Below, piece by piece: positions 1 through 11,967 of a DNA stretch of 64,000 nucleotides. How positions within the stretch are numbered: position 1 is the stretch's first letter; the number at the start of each line of letters is the position of its first letter. Below the pieces are notes generated by a model. The model was not told the DNA's origin. It searched no databases and worked only from the letters and a program-made list of their open reading frames with translations. The stretch spans positions 61,233,850 to 61,297,849 of the forward strand of contig NC_087063.1 in NCBI RefSeq assembly GCF_963678635.1, written 5' to 3'. The translations under genes were made by a program, and so were the position numbers. Origin of the DNA: Symsagittifera roscoffensis. Its lineage: Eukaryota; Xenacoelomorpha; Acoela; Convolutidae.

Positions 1-20
1 GGAACGCGTGGCGGATACTT

Positions 21-370
21 ATGGCAGCTCCCAATCGCAAGTTGGAGCCGATAAACTTGAGACTTCTTATGTCGGAGTTGGCAGCGGCATGGGCAGATGT
101 GTTTCATGCGTTTAGAGGATTCTACGAATTGGCGGATATTCTGATTGTGCTGGATGAGGTCTTCTGTCTTGACGTGTCGAATCTCGCTCGGCAACTAAAG
201 TTCAATCCAGAGATAAGGGACAATCACCCAATAATAGGCCACTTAACAGCCAACCTGTGGTTCGAAGCATGGATCTGACAATCACGAGTTTCATCAGCAA
301 GGCGACGGGACCGAGTAACGAAAGAAAAAATGTGGACGGCGCTGATGGGACGGCGCCGCGGCCGAAAATC
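21..370 (+). pseudogene. ORF1 fragment of giant Gypsy-like copy A, second SGNH-like region
   Basis: The open stretch includes LDEVFCLDVSNLARQLK followed by HLTANLWFEAW. This aligns with copy E near 50,090-50,215, where the same segment reads ELSNFARLLKLRPG...LGANDLWFRQM. The GxND pattern in copy E resembles block III of SGNH/GDSL hydrolases. In copy A the acidic residue of that motif is missing (LTANL) and the frame stops at 278. The rest of copy A's ORF1 lies to the left of the window. Family assignment is by comparison between the two copies only; the biochemical function is inference. Confidence 0.55.
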
Positions 371-372
371 AG

Positions 373-1368
373 TTGGAATCGATGGGGTACCGTTTAACGC
401 AAGAGAGAGGCAGGTGGCCGTTTCTGACCCCAAGGCTGGAGAATGCCACGGACAAGACGCGGGAGAGTGCTCCACCTCTCATCAAACAGATGTGGGTGTT
501 TCTTGATGGGCAGCTAGAAGTGGCAGAAAGCAGAGATACGATGTTGGGAAGATTTGTCACAGCGGCAAATGAAGTCACCATTGGAGGATTCTGGAGGGAG
601 CACGAGAAGGGCGAGCTGAAGATTAGAAAGAACTACGAGATCTTGAGGTTCTTAAGCCCTTGTTGGGAGAAGAGGTACATGGATGCGTTCGTGCAGGAAT
701 TACTGAATATGCCCATTAACCTCTTACTGGCCCTGTATTTGGTCTACCCCAGGTATCTGTTCAACATGGGCCTGGCCTACATAATCAGTAGGGGTGTGGA
801 AACGCTCCGAATTGATGGATACTTAACGCTAGTGCTCTTGGACTACGGGGAACTGATGGCGTTTCATCGACTGATGAAGTATGGGGAAGCCCTGTCGATG
901 TGGAAGGCTCACCCTAGCGCGGAAACTTATTCATACAAGTGTGCTGCCGGGCTGAAGACGTTGCTGGTGGAGTATCTCTTAATGCAAAATCGATACCTGA
1001 CGGGCGAAGAGAGGAATCTCAAGACGAGAGAAGAGTTGAAGGAGGCGAATGGAGGCATAGCTCTCTTGACTGATCTGTGTTTGGCCATGAGATCTGAGCC
1101 ATTAGGGATGATTAGGGGGCTTGGAGAAGTCGTGACCTGCGTCTATGGGCCAGCGGTAACATACGCTTTTCCTGATCCGCTCGTGGCGGCATACCGGAAT
1201 TCAGTGGTGCACGTGAGCTTGATAAGTGTTCTAGATGGGACGGCGCTGAACTGGTGTAGGCAACAAGAGTTGAGGGCGCGCATGAGCGACACGGTACTCT
1301 TCGGGAAAGTGAAGGACCCAGAGTTGATGGTGTTCAAACTCCGCGGACAACTGCAGTGCAGAACTTGA
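373..1368 (+). pseudogene. ORF1 central segment, copy A (unrecognised repeat-family protein)
   Basis: This is a 331-codon open frame with no domain I recognise. It is clearly homologous to 50,526-51,398 in copy E: both have a run like LxLALYxxx, then LRxDGxLTLxxxxYG, then LLxxYLLxQNRxxTGE. It continues the same long protein as the fragment upstream. The reading frame is interrupted relative to its neighbours, so it is a decayed piece of a very long ORF1 that precedes gag in this retroelement family. The start codon is not meaningful, since the ancestral protein ran through from the left. A host gene is unlikely because the same block recurs beside other parts of the same element. Confidence 0.6.
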
Positions 1369-1517
1369 ATCCCCTAGCAGCGGGCAAGGAAGAAATCTTG
1401 AGAATCCCGGCATGGAAAGGGAGTTTTTAACTGGAAACAACTTGAATCCCCTAGCAGCGGGCAAGGAAGAAATCTTGAGAATCCCGGCATCGAAAGGGAG
1501 TTTTTAACTGGTGAAAA
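1364..1517 (+). repeat. 77-bp tandem duplication
   Basis: Two nearly identical copies start with CTTGAATCCCCTAGC at 1,364 and 1,441 and differ by about one base. They sit exactly where copy A's ORF1 stops being alignable with copy E, so they mark the left edge of an indel between the copies. Confidence 0.9.
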
Positions 1518-2883
1518 ATGAGTTGGAAATGATACTTGAGCGAGAAGTTTTGCCCACCTCCGTCTCTGAACTCCCGATGGTCAGAAGAATGACCCTGGGG
1601 ATGAATAGCCCGCTGGTGTTCCCGTCCCTACACGCAAGAGCCACTGTGGAGAAACAGCAAAAGGAGATCGGGGAGGAAGAACACATTACTCTGAAACCGA
1701 GCGCCCTACGGATTGAAGGTGCTAGAGCTGAAGCAAGAGGATATGAAGATAGATGCGGCAGGTGCCTTGTATGTAGCCCTCACTGAATACAAGAAGCTCG
1801 ACCCGGCAACACCCTCACCTTTATCGGTGGGCACTGCTGGAGACAAAAGAAGCAACCCCGTAGAGAACAGGTTTAGAGATGCACTAGAGGTGGGAAATAC
1901 ACCAGAACAGAACCCAACTGAAAGGGATTTCACCACCTGGAGCTGCTGCAAGACTTGAATGGAGACGACTGGGCAAACACGGCCACCCCACCCCTGGGAT
2001 ACCCTCGCAAAGATCTGGAATTGCCCATGACGAGTGAGACTTCTAACATGGGGATGAAGCTCCTGAGCACCGAAGAAAACAAGAGGAACGCTTTTGAAGG
2101 CAATAAATGGATGTTCCTGAGCACACTGGATGGGAAGGCATGGTGAGATTTCCTGTGCAAATTCAACCAGAGAGTGAAGAGCGAGACTACGCTGGAGGAC
2201 TTCAAAGAAGAATTGTGGAACACGGTGGTGAAGTTCGGGGAACCTGTATTGATGGGTACCGGACTGGATGAAAAAGCGAGAAAGGAGCTACTAGGGAAGA
2301 TGATCAAGCTGAGGGAAACGGAGCAGAAGACCAAAGATGACGCATGTAAAAACAGCTCTACTCTGAACAAAAAAAACTGATGATTAAATGATTAAGGTTG
2401 AAAGGGATGATAAGAATAAGACTAGTAAAATGATTTACGATATTAGTATTCTTAAGGCTCGAGGCTCGAGAAGGGGGAAGCAAAATTTGAAAAGGCCGGA
2501 ACGGGATAAACAAGTCGAATTAGTGTTGATAGTGGCGACGCTCCCGAGTAAAGGAATAAGGTCTCGGAAAAGGAGAAGAGAGGCAGAAGAAATCTGAAGG
2601 AGACGGCTCCTATGATTCTAGCGCGGTGGAGGACAGCGGCTTACAAAGACAGCTCCGCACCACGGAAGTTGGCTGAGTTGATGAAGGGAATGGAAGTCTC
2701 GACGTACTCGACAACGGAGGAGGACTTCAGACCTCAGAAGGCAAACACCAAAAGGAGTTCGACGAGTGGACAAACGTGGGAGGTGGACGTTGGCAAAGAA
2801 CGGCTCTCGACTCAACATCAGGCCACTGGGAAACGAGAAATGCGGCGAGGAGTACCGCTTGACCTTGGTGGGTGGCTCTGGAG
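1511..2883 (+). pseudogene. Charged, unrecognised coding remnant absent from copy E
   Basis: Several short overlapping open stretches (1,511-1,786; 1,713-1,958; 1,955-2,380; 2,388-2,597; 2,612-2,890) are rich in Glu, Lys and Arg. They look like one decayed reading frame. One part, around 2,170-2,330, contains FKEELWNTVVKFGEP and ends in a Lys/Glu-rich helix. Copy E has nothing here: its ORF1 goes directly from the block homologous to 1,060-1,368 to the block homologous to 2,884 onward. Either copy A gained about 1.5 kb or copy E lost it. No domain recognised. Confidence 0.4.
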
Positions 2884-3897
2884 ACCATGAAAGAACTGGA
2901 GGATTTCCTGAAGAAACTTGACAATGGAGTGTCCCGCAAGCGTCGTAATTGGGCTACCCAACAGAGAGCCGAGATTAATAAGTTATAGTTGGGGAACCAG
3001 CTGAGACGAACTTGGCAGAACTTGCTACTGGAGTATTTCGAAGAGGCGATGAGAACACCCTCGTCAGCGTTGCCATTCATGGCAAATCCTTTCGTCAGAA
3101 CGGCAGGACAGCTGATGTTTGCATGGAGCTTGGTGGGAATTGAGCTGGAGGTGTTGACCTCACACGATAAATTGAAGCTTGGCAACAAGAGTCTAGAGGT
3201 TTATCAAATGCTGGTGCAGCATATCGCCAGAGATAATTCCGGTTTGAGTCTAGCGAGGAGAGAAGATGCCACTTGTTTCTTGAGATCGATAATGTCCGTG
3301 ATGACCGACAGTACCATCCAAATGTGTCATCAGAAGGCAATGGGAAGTAAAACTATGGAATGGAGAATCTCCACGGTCATCCTGAACGTGCACCAGAGTA
3401 CTGGAACCAAAATAAGAGTCACGGGAAACTTGATGGAATACGGAGATTCTACAACAAGAAGTTCGAAGAAGGGCATGACGTGCATCGTAATTTAACCAGG
3501 GCTGAAAATTACTCGAAACCCACCACACGGGGAGATTATCAGTATGTCTGGAGTAATGGGGAGATCATACAACCCTTTCAAGGATTCGGACGCCGGGAAC
3601 GCCCACAAAAATTATGAAGTGACAGAGCTGTTGAAGTTCTGGACTGAGAAGATAATTGAGATTGACCCAGTGGAAAGGGAAAGGCCGAGCCTAGGCCTGA
3701 CACTTGATAGGACACCAGAAGTAATTAGCGTGCCGCGCTCGAACCAGAGGGTAGAATTGAAAATGGGAAATAGAAACGGCATGCTGATTACGAATTTGGG
3801 GACGGGTTGGAAGTTGCTGAGGCCTTCATGGTGCCCACATCCACATACGAGTTTGATTGAAGAACGAGCGAATGAGACTGTCAACAGCGAAAGATGA
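2884..3897 (+). pseudogene. ORF1 segment, copy A, homologous to 51,290-52,147
   Basis: The open stretches 2,989-3,495 and 3,544-3,897 align with copy E: LLLEYFEEAMRTPSSALPF matches LRRHFDET-type sequence near 51,450, SLARREDATCFLRS matches AWAKRKDALCFVRF, and LLRPSWCPHPH matches MKPSWCPHPN. The conserved WCPHP motif and the regular spacing show one ancestral protein. Frameshifts separate the pieces. I recognise no enzyme family; the many Trp, Cys and His residues suggest a folded domain. Confidence 0.55.
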
Positions 3898-5216
3898 GGA
3901 TTTAGGGACTCTGAATGTGGTACACAATTCGATCCTACCCCATAGCAAGGAGTCGGAAGAAACAATGAGCAAGCTGGATAAATCAGCGATGAAGATTGAA
4001 CACGGTAGTTGTCTGGACCAGATGTGTGGAAGTGGATGGACGATTCTGTGTCAGCATTCTTGCGATGGACGATCCTGTGTCAGGATACAGTCCTTCCAGA
4101 GGGAAAACCGAGCCTCTTGGTTTGGCGACATCACAAAGAAGGAGAAGAGGGAAGTACAGATAGTGGCTGAGTGTTACACGAACACTACTGTAAATATAAC
4201 AACGGCGTTGGGGTTCTTCTCAAGGATGTGCAGCTTGCAGTCGCTGGAGATGCTGGAGTCCGAGCACTACTTGGCGACAGCGTTGAGCGTCGAGTCATGG
4301 CCTGGAGCGTTGCAAATAACCCCGAAGCACATCAGAGGGTGGACGATTGGTCTTGAGGCGGAAATGAGGTTTTCCATGAGTTAAGCCTATAGTTTGCCAG
4401 TGAACGCGAAGTCCCGAGTGGGATCGGTGATGACGAGCCTGTGTGGAAACCTGGCAATGCTGGAGGTATCCAGCCAGACGATACTAATTGACAAAGCCAT
4501 CTCGGTACCCAAGTGCGTACGCCTGGCTCAAATGTCGCATCACTCGCACAGACTGTTGAGAAAGATCCTGGGAACTATACCCATGGAACAAAGAGATAAC
4601 TTGAGTGAGATATGGGGGGAAGAACTCTTGGTTCTGGAAGGTGAGAACACGACTGATTTCGAGAGACAGAACACGATCGTTAAAACCGATGAACAGTACC
4701 CCAGCCCTGGAGGAGAATGATGTGACACACGAAAAGATGATGGAGCTGAAACCTCTGCTGGACGCTTCGGGAGAACGCAACAACGAAGTATCAACCTCAC
4801 GCATGGGGAATGCCCGTGTCACTGTCTGGCACAGACGGTGTGGTATCCGGAGCACTCGAATCTCCACTTGATATGTGACGTGGAGGAAGTTCGGTCAATC
4901 GGGTTACCCGATCATCGACAGAAGGTCACCCTCCTGGTAGCGAGTTCAATGCTGGCGTTGCGATGGATGGAGGAAAACGTGACGGAATATCGAGAGTCGA
5001 GGGCACCGACAGCGGAATCGATACACGCTATTGATTATTGCAGGACGCTTGAGTTGTTTGAGACTGCGTGCAAAGTATTCGTGCAAAGCATTAATGCGTG
5101 TGGAGCCGCATAAGATTCTTCCCATCGTTTCGAGCGACCTTAACGTCTTGATTATAGGCGGGGACGAAGGATCACTTGAAGAAGCATCAGAAAGAATATT
5201 GACAGTTCCTGGCTGA
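3857..5216 (+). pseudogene. ORF1 C-terminal segment, copy A, homologous to 52,211-53,215
   Basis: Three open stretches (3,857-4,384; 4,394-4,720; 4,838-5,216) follow the order of the single 334-codon frame in copy E. Matching landmarks are ITTALGFFSRMCSLQSLE, SVPKCVRLAQMSHHS, GEELLVLEGENTTDFE and CDVEEVRSIGL. Copy A is therefore broken at least twice where copy E is still open. No recognised domain. The protein is predicted from the family layout to be encoded upstream of gag, as in plant Ogre elements, but that parallel is structural only. Confidence 0.6.
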
Positions 5217-5235
5217 GATAGCCTTCAAGAGACAG

Positions 5236-5469
5236 TTGCTCACCCATCGTAATACTATCACTACGGGTTGGAAGAGAGTTGGTAGGGTGTCTAGACATAA
5301 TACCAAGGCAAGGGAGTCAATATTGGAGGAGGACTTAGCGAAGAACGTGAGCTTGAGTTTGCATAACTCTTTTTGCTTGAAAACAGGGAATCTTAGGGGA
5401 AGGGTTTGCCGAACCAGGCGAAGAGATTGCAAGAGCAGAGGGAATGGATGCAATCCTACGAACAACTAA
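5236..5469 (+). pseudogene. Extreme C-terminus of ORF1, copy A
   Basis: A short open frame beginning LTHRNTITTGWKRVGR aligns with LTHRNAVTTALKRVIG at about 53,320 in copy E and marks the end of ORF1 in both copies. Downstream, both copies change to AT-rich non-coding sequence at about 5,570 and 53,600. Confidence 0.5.
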
Positions 5470-5569
5470 AGGCTTGGGAAGAGATCGTGATCAGCTCCGA
5501 CGATGAGGATGCGCTTCTGAGGCAGATTACAGTGTCGAATGCATCAGGGCCTAGCACCTCAGTGTCGGA

Positions 5570-7725
5570 TTCTTGAGTCTTGAGAGGAAAAGGAAAGGTG
5601 TTTGAGTGTGAACTCGGATGAAATCTGAGGTCACAGGAAAGAAATTTTAATGAACCAAAATATTGTTATTAATGTGCTATGTCTATTATATGAATCAAAA
5701 TGCTGCATGAAAATTTTCTGATTGGATAAGACAAAAAGGTTAATCATTGGCTTGCAAAACGGAATTTTAGGGTGCAGGTGCATGCAGATTTTGATTGCTG
5801 TTTAGCGATAATGTGACAATTTTGCAAGGTTGTGAATCTTGGGGTGTAGACAAAGTTAAATCTGCTGCAAACTTCTGTAAATGACCACTCAACATTCTGG
5901 CGACTCACTGGCAGGCGGCGACACGCGATGAGGACAATGACCTTGAGTCCGGGGAGTATGTGCCAGTCAGTCATATTTTGAAATTTGACCTTGAGCAACG
6001 CAAGAAACATGATTCTGGGGAGAAATGGACTTTTTTAAGGTCTAATAAAAAGTAACTATACGGATTGCTTGTGCCATTCTGCCAGATTGGCACAGCACAA
6101 CCTTCCGGCACGACACGAAAGTAGAAATAGAGGCCTTAGCGATAAAAAAACTGTTGCGAAGCAGGGTCAGAATATTCTGGAACTTCAATTTTCAAAAATT
6201 CGATTTGTGACGTCATATTTCTCAGGAATGTAAAAACGGCCATTTTGGGCCAAAAAATGACGAAAAATATAACAACAGCGGAAATAATGAAAAACAGTCG
6301 AACGGTAACGATAAAAAAACGAAGCCTCACGACAGGCGGAAAGGAGGCTTCAATGGGGAAGGAGTAAATAGCAGTAGCCTCCCGTGCCACGAATTGGGAG
6401 TAATAACGACGTTATTACAGGGAAATCACGGAAGCGGAGGCTTGGCCCCCCAGAGACAGTATATGGTGAAGGACTATAAGGAACTGACTTTTTAGCTACT
6501 CTGATGCCATAAAACTTTGAATTAACACCGGTATTGATTGATATTTTAGAGTATGAGTAGCTAGAAAGAGGAAAGGGTCAATCCATCTCCAATGGATTTA
6601 ATATAGAACTGTCACCAAAAACATAGTAAAATAGGGTATTCGAGTCGTGTTTTTAATAGCCATCACGTAGTTTGAGGATCCGAGACCCAGCTATGTGGTT
6701 GTGTTTGCATGTAAGCGAAAGCTGAATAAAAGTCGTTTGACTGATGGCCTGAAAATAGTAACTTTTTACTTAGCCCTAAACAGACCAGAAAATCAACTGG
6801 CTAGGTCGAAACGAGTAGAATTTAGTTAACTGACACCGGCCAGTCGTTAATAGGTACTTTTTCTACGCTCCATCACTGTGAAGTATTTGGGCGAATGCTA
6901 CATAGACTTTTTTATGGCGCTCCTGGGTGGGCCTGCTAAAGGCATAAGACTATCATGATCAGTAAACGTTTCACCGATGAACACTCCGCTCCGAACGTAT
7001 GACCGAACTCTAGCCTTAATGACCTTTGTTGTACTAGGAGGAAGGTGCGGACCCTCCGCCTAGTTAGCACCGAAAATTCCATGGGCCGGAGGTTTAGGTG
7101 GGGAGTCGATAGCCCGCTTGTCCCAAGGTCCCGGGACCAAAAACAATTAAAGAGAAAGTGTAAAACCGAACAAAAATAGTGTATAACCAAGAAAAAGCCA
7201 CAAATAAAATTATCTGAAAAGACGTGTTCCACGCTCAACAGGGACATCAAGGACAACATCCACAACGACTATTTGGTATCGTTGACACAATTTTAGTATC
7301 GTTCGGGTACTATTTCATTAAAACTTAAGTGGTTGGGGGTACGATTGGCGCGGTCCGATTGTACCCTCCATCGATTGCGAATTTCGGAGTTAAGCGTTTT
7401 AATTCGGGTATTTTGGTGCAAAGGAGGGTATAGTAATATTGATTAACGACTACTTATAGATTATTATCCTTACTATATATTAATTTTAACCTTTTTAGAC
7501 CCGAGAAACACCCCAATTTTGTCAAAAAATACTGATTTTCGACCAAACTGCTGACCCCCAAAATTTTGGATATCCGAGCTTTTCCGAACAGCAAAAAGCT
7601 TTAATACAGGGAGTTACTTCGTAGATCGATGCCTCTAACTAAAGAAACCGCTCGAAAAAAAACCTAATAAAAATTGGCGAAAACAAAATTTTTTCGATCG
7701 AAATTTTTGTAATTTTCCGAATTTG
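5570..7725. other. Non-coding spacer between ORF1 and gag, copy A
   Basis: About 2.1 kb with no credible coding frame. Its central part (6,065-6,900) recurs after ORF1 in copy E, so it belongs to the retroelement and not to the host. The stretch 6,905-7,725 has no counterpart in this window. It is AT-rich and contains T- and A-runs but no obvious repeat. The spacer's function is unknown; a long leader, promoter or splice region for gag-pol would fit its position. Confidence 0.6.
6065..6900 (+). repeat. Element spacer repeat, copy A
   Basis: This aligns along its length with 54,390-55,205. Shared landmarks include CCATTCTGCCAGATTGGCAC, TGACGTCA near an AT-rich stretch, and TAACACCGGTATTGATTGA. 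The alignment ends abruptly after GTATTTGGGCGAA in both copies. Confidence 0.85.
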
Positions 7726-7769
7726 GTTAATATGTTTTGAGGATCGAATTTTTGAGTTTTTAGAAATAG

Positions 7770-7957
7770 GGGTACCTTCTGGGGCAGTTTGAGCAACTAA
7801 AACATTCATTCAGAGTCGGAATAAAAAGTCAACTACCAACGGGCGTGCGTATTAGGATTATAGGGGTACCTTCTGGGGCAATTTGAGCAACTAAAACATT
7901 CATTCAGAGTCGGAATAAAAAGTCAACTACCAACGGGCGTGCGTATTAGGATTATAG
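7770..7957 (+). repeat. 94-bp tandem duplication in gag leader
   Basis: Two copies start with GGTACCTTCTGGGGCA at 7,771 and 7,865 and end before the gag frame. The pair is repeated at 12,875 and 12,969 inside the second 5.1-kb unit. Confidence 0.9.
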
Positions 7958-7990
7958 GAGCCCATTTGACCCGGAAAATTGTGATCAACT

Positions 7991-10486
7991 TTGGATTCTA
8001 GATCGGGTTTATCAGAAGTACCCGAGCAAAATTTTTTTTTGGTTGCTTTTTTGGTTGTGCAGCGCAGGGATTTGATAGGGACAACAACTAAGATTCCCAG
8101 GCTGAGTACGGGGACTACACGAAAGCTCAAACCACGGCGTAGCCAATATACGGTTAGTAACATTTCCGATGTCTTTGCTGATGAAGAAGCGATTAAAGGT
8201 CACGCTGGTCTTTCAGTGAGCGGAATGAAACTCAGAAGCGAGAAGAACTTCGATGACGATCAAGGGCGAAGTAGTGAGACCGGACAGGCGAGCGAGACGC
8301 TTACGGATCCCTTCGAGGAAGGGGAGCAAACGCTGATCCGACCCGACTACCACCATCACGCCGACCTTGAAGAGCCATGCAAGGACTTTGAACGGGACGA
8401 AGTTGAAAGTATGGAAGGAGGCCTCAGAGCGTTCCGAGGTCGAACCGCGAGAAGAAGTATTTTTCAGGGGAATGTCCAAATCAGAGACCAAGAGTAACAA
8501 GTGGAGAAAAGAACAACCATCTCTAGTCAAGCAGAACAAAAATGCGATGATGTCAAGTATAAGTTCAAGTGAGGAACACAGAAGTTCGAAGCCAAGAAAA
8601 GCTGGAACTCTTTGCACGACGAGCGCATGGCATCACTACAAACCGAAGGTCTATCTTCCAGTTATGACCATCCGGAGATAACTCATCCGGATGTGGACTT
8701 CGAGCCGTGCCCAAGGAATGATAAGGACAGGAAAGCGATGGCCAACTCGCCGACCAGGCCGATGTCTTATGGGATGACCGTAAGAGTATCCTCGACGTTC
8801 GACAGGTTGATGATGTCGATGGGCAAGCAAAAGGGCGGCGCGTCATCGAGTACTAGGCTGCAACAGCTGTTGACCTCATCATCTCTGGGTCTAACCCCGG
8901 CATCGGAGGCGGCTGGCGATATAAGTGACATGTTTGCTGGCGTAATGACAGGCCTTGAAGAACTGCGACTGGACATGACTAAGAGAATAGAACAAGTCGA
9001 GGAGAGAGCTCACCAGGATCAAGAGAAATTGCGAGATGAGCTGACAAACGTGAAGTCGCAGGCGAGAGTCGATCAGGCTCAATTGATTCGCAACACCGAT
9101 CAATGCCTGGCGGAGAGCTTGGCTCAAGCAAACAAGGAGTCAGTGGAAAGAGAGATTAGGATGGCAAGAGAGATCGAGCGATTATTGAACGATCACGACA
9201 AAACCGATGCTCATACGATGACTAGCCTGTAGAAGAGGTTGGATGGCAAATCTGACCTGATGATGCGGAAGCTTGACGAGATCTTAAACGGGAGTAATCG
9301 GGAGGATCGTTCCGCCCCAATGGAGCGCTCACGCCAGGCAAATGATGGAGACGGAGCACGCAGCTATGCCGGGGCCCAGCAGAGTTCGTGAACGAATCAC
9401 GAATCTAAATATAACGAGCGGCCCAGGGCAGCCCCATCGAGGCCAGGTTGGACAGACCCGGTCCTACCAGAAGCGGATGCCACCCCGGAGGCACGATTGC
9501 TCACTGTGCCACAAGTCAGATCAGTGCCAGATCTGACTAGAGTTTCACAGGACACAACGATGTATGCTTCGATATTTGAGCCTCTGAACAGGTCTCTTGA
9601 ACCATTTATCACCAAGCTCTCGAAGTCAACCGAGAGAGGAGAGAGGTCAAGGAGGACACTCGAAAAGCCGAAGTCATTTAAGGACGAGTCAGATGGCTGC
9701 ATCGATACTTGGATAGAAGTGATGAAGTTACACTATGAAGAAGAGAATCTCTCAAAGAAACAGGAATGCAGCGCATTGACAAGCAACCTGGAGGGCACCG
9801 CCCTAAATTGTGTGATGGCGATAAGGGCCAATGAACGAGACAGCGCTCGAAAGATATTCGAAATCTTGCTGAATCGTTTCGGCTCTGGTGTATAAGGGCA
9901 TCAGGCTATGGTGAAGTTCGAAAAGAGGCGCCAAAGAGATGAAGAATCCATAGACAAGTTATTAGACGACCTTGAACTACTCAGAAGGAGAAGTAATCCC
10001 GATGAGAGAATATCGGAGCGAAACTTGGCCATCGCCTCTAAGTTCATGGATGGAGTAAAAAGTGATCAGCTGAAAACCATGCTAGCTACACACTTCACCC
10101 TGTTGGTTGACCAGGTACCCACGCCCGATGATTTGCGTATGAAGTCGCGTGAGTACTTGCTCATGAAACCGAGGGCGCAAATCCGTTACAGCAATTATGG
10201 CAACTACAGCTGAACAAACACTGGCGCGAACTCCAGTTGGTACAGAACTCGAGACGACATGGATAGGAGGAGGTCATGTGCCGATTGTAGCTCGATGGAC
10301 CACCATGTTTCCGCCTGTTCTGCTTACAAACAGAACATGAAAGCGATAGGCTACTTTCTCGATGATGTTGATGCGACCGACGAGGACCAAGAAGAGTACG
10401 TTAGAGGAATCATAAAGAAGTATGGACCAAGGTGCTTCTTCTGTAATTTCGAGGGAAACTTCAAGTCGGATTGCACTCAGTTTTGA
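7991..10486 (+). pseudogene. gag: Gypsy-type gag, copy A first unit
   Basis: Gag is read from several frames: 7,991-8,497; 8,612-9,232; 9,497-9,895; 9,908-10,213; 10,259-10,486. The N-terminal part is charged, then a coiled coil (about 8,950-9,200, heptad-rich, with KRIEQVEERAHQDQEKL). A capsid-like Retrotrans_gag segment follows (DTWIEVMKLHYEEENLSKK, then RKIFEILLNRFGS), then CCHC-type knuckles. The first knuckle is CADCSSMDHHVSAC (CX2CX4HX4C); the second, CFFCNFEGNFKSDC, has Asn where His belongs. Stops and frameshifts make it non-functional as read. It would have formed the particle and bound element RNA. Confidence 0.75.
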
Positions 10487-11967
10487 AATGCGCTGGCGGA
10501 AAGTTCTCCGTGATGAAGAGGCTCTTTCGGGCGTCAAAGCCAGTCGAGCACGTCTGATGAACGAGGCTGAGTCTCGGAGAAAAGAGACGACACCGAGCAC
10601 ATTTACGACTAAGAAGGTGAAGACCTTGCTTGATGAGGTGATAGCCTCGAGCCTGGAGGCAGAGTCGGCTGGCCCGCTCAAGGTGGATTATGGCTTAGCA
10701 GCCCGGACTGCATTACAGAATGTCCAGCAGGAGCTAGCCACGAAAGAAGTTGATAAATGGGTAAGGTCGGAACTAGAAAGCAAAGATCTTCGGGGAAAAA
10801 ATGACATTCTGGGGAAAAAAACGAAAGAAGAGGACAAACAGGAACCCAGAAAACTGGGACTAAAGCTAAATGTTATATCGGGTAAAATCTTTGGCATGAC
10901 CGAGGAAGGAACGAAGATAATGTCCATTATATCGGTCGCAGGACACCAGGTGGTCAAGAACTTGGTGAACCGTCGGAGGTCACGCTGGTACACCTGGATA
11001 TTTATGCGGACTACCTGAGGGAGAAGGATCCAAAGTTGGACTCCAGGGCAGTGCGAGCGTTGCTCACGACAGCAGGTCCAAGGTTAATGAGAGTAGATGG
11101 ACATTACATTGAAGTCCATGGCCCATATCCGATTCTGATGAATGTGGACGACCTTAACATCTACACAAAGGCTCACGTGACTGATGCCAGCGATCAAGTA
11201 GGCCGGATATACATTGGTCGAGAAGAGCTGAAGGTGCGACGAATCGGACATAACGCCATGCTTGAACAGGATGCGGTTCACATAGGTTGCGAAGCCGATC
11301 TGGCAGCAAATGTGCTGGATGTGCAGGGCAGACAACTTTCAGTAAAAGGACTGTTAGATACGGGAGCAGTGGTCAGCGTCATGCCAGTCAGCACTTGAAC
11401 TGATATAGGCTTCGACAGGTCGGATTTGATACCAACAAACCTCAGACTGGCTGCTGCCAATCAGGGAGCAATCTATGTGACAGGACGGCCCCGATTATGT
11501 CACTACAGCTTGGAGGGAGACATCTTTGGATGAGCTTCCTGGTGGTGGAAAATTTGGACGAATCCGATCAAGTCATCCTGGGAAGGGACTTCGTACGCAA
11601 CTTGGATGTCACGATCGACCTCAACGACGGGTTGATCAGGATCAAAAATCCTGAGAGGAAGTATGAAAAGAAACCTCCTAATAAGATCTTAATTAACCAG
11701 GCAAAGGTGCCGATTTTTCATGATCGAAAAGTTATTTTGAAGCCAAACCAAGCCGTGGTAGCGACGTTGAGGATGAGAAATTTAAATAAACTCAGTAATG
11801 ACAGACAGGTGTGTCTGGTACCAAATCCGAACAGTAAGAGCTCGGCTATTTTAGGAAGAAGTTTCTCACTCACTCAGAGCGGACTGTGTGTGAGTGTGTT
11901 GTTGAACACAGAAGCAACCACAGTGACAATACAGAGGGGAAAAAACTTGGCTACGCATTGCCTCTGA
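10422..11967 (+). pseudogene. Gag-pol linker and retropepsin, copy A first unit
   Basis: After the zinc knuckles comes a Lys/Glu-rich stretch (10,422-11,018), then the protease region. The aspartic protease signature LLDTGAVVSVMP is at about 11,350-11,385, and the later ILGRDFVRNLDVTID (about 11,570-11,620) is the usual second landmark of Gypsy proteases. A TGA at 11,396 and a frame change near 11,515 interrupt it. The family role is cleavage of the Gag-Pol polyprotein inside the particle. Confidence 0.75.

Noticed and set aside
5744-7265. Minus-strand frames in the spacer of copy A
   Set aside because: They are short and not kept in the homologous spacer of copy E, so not coding.
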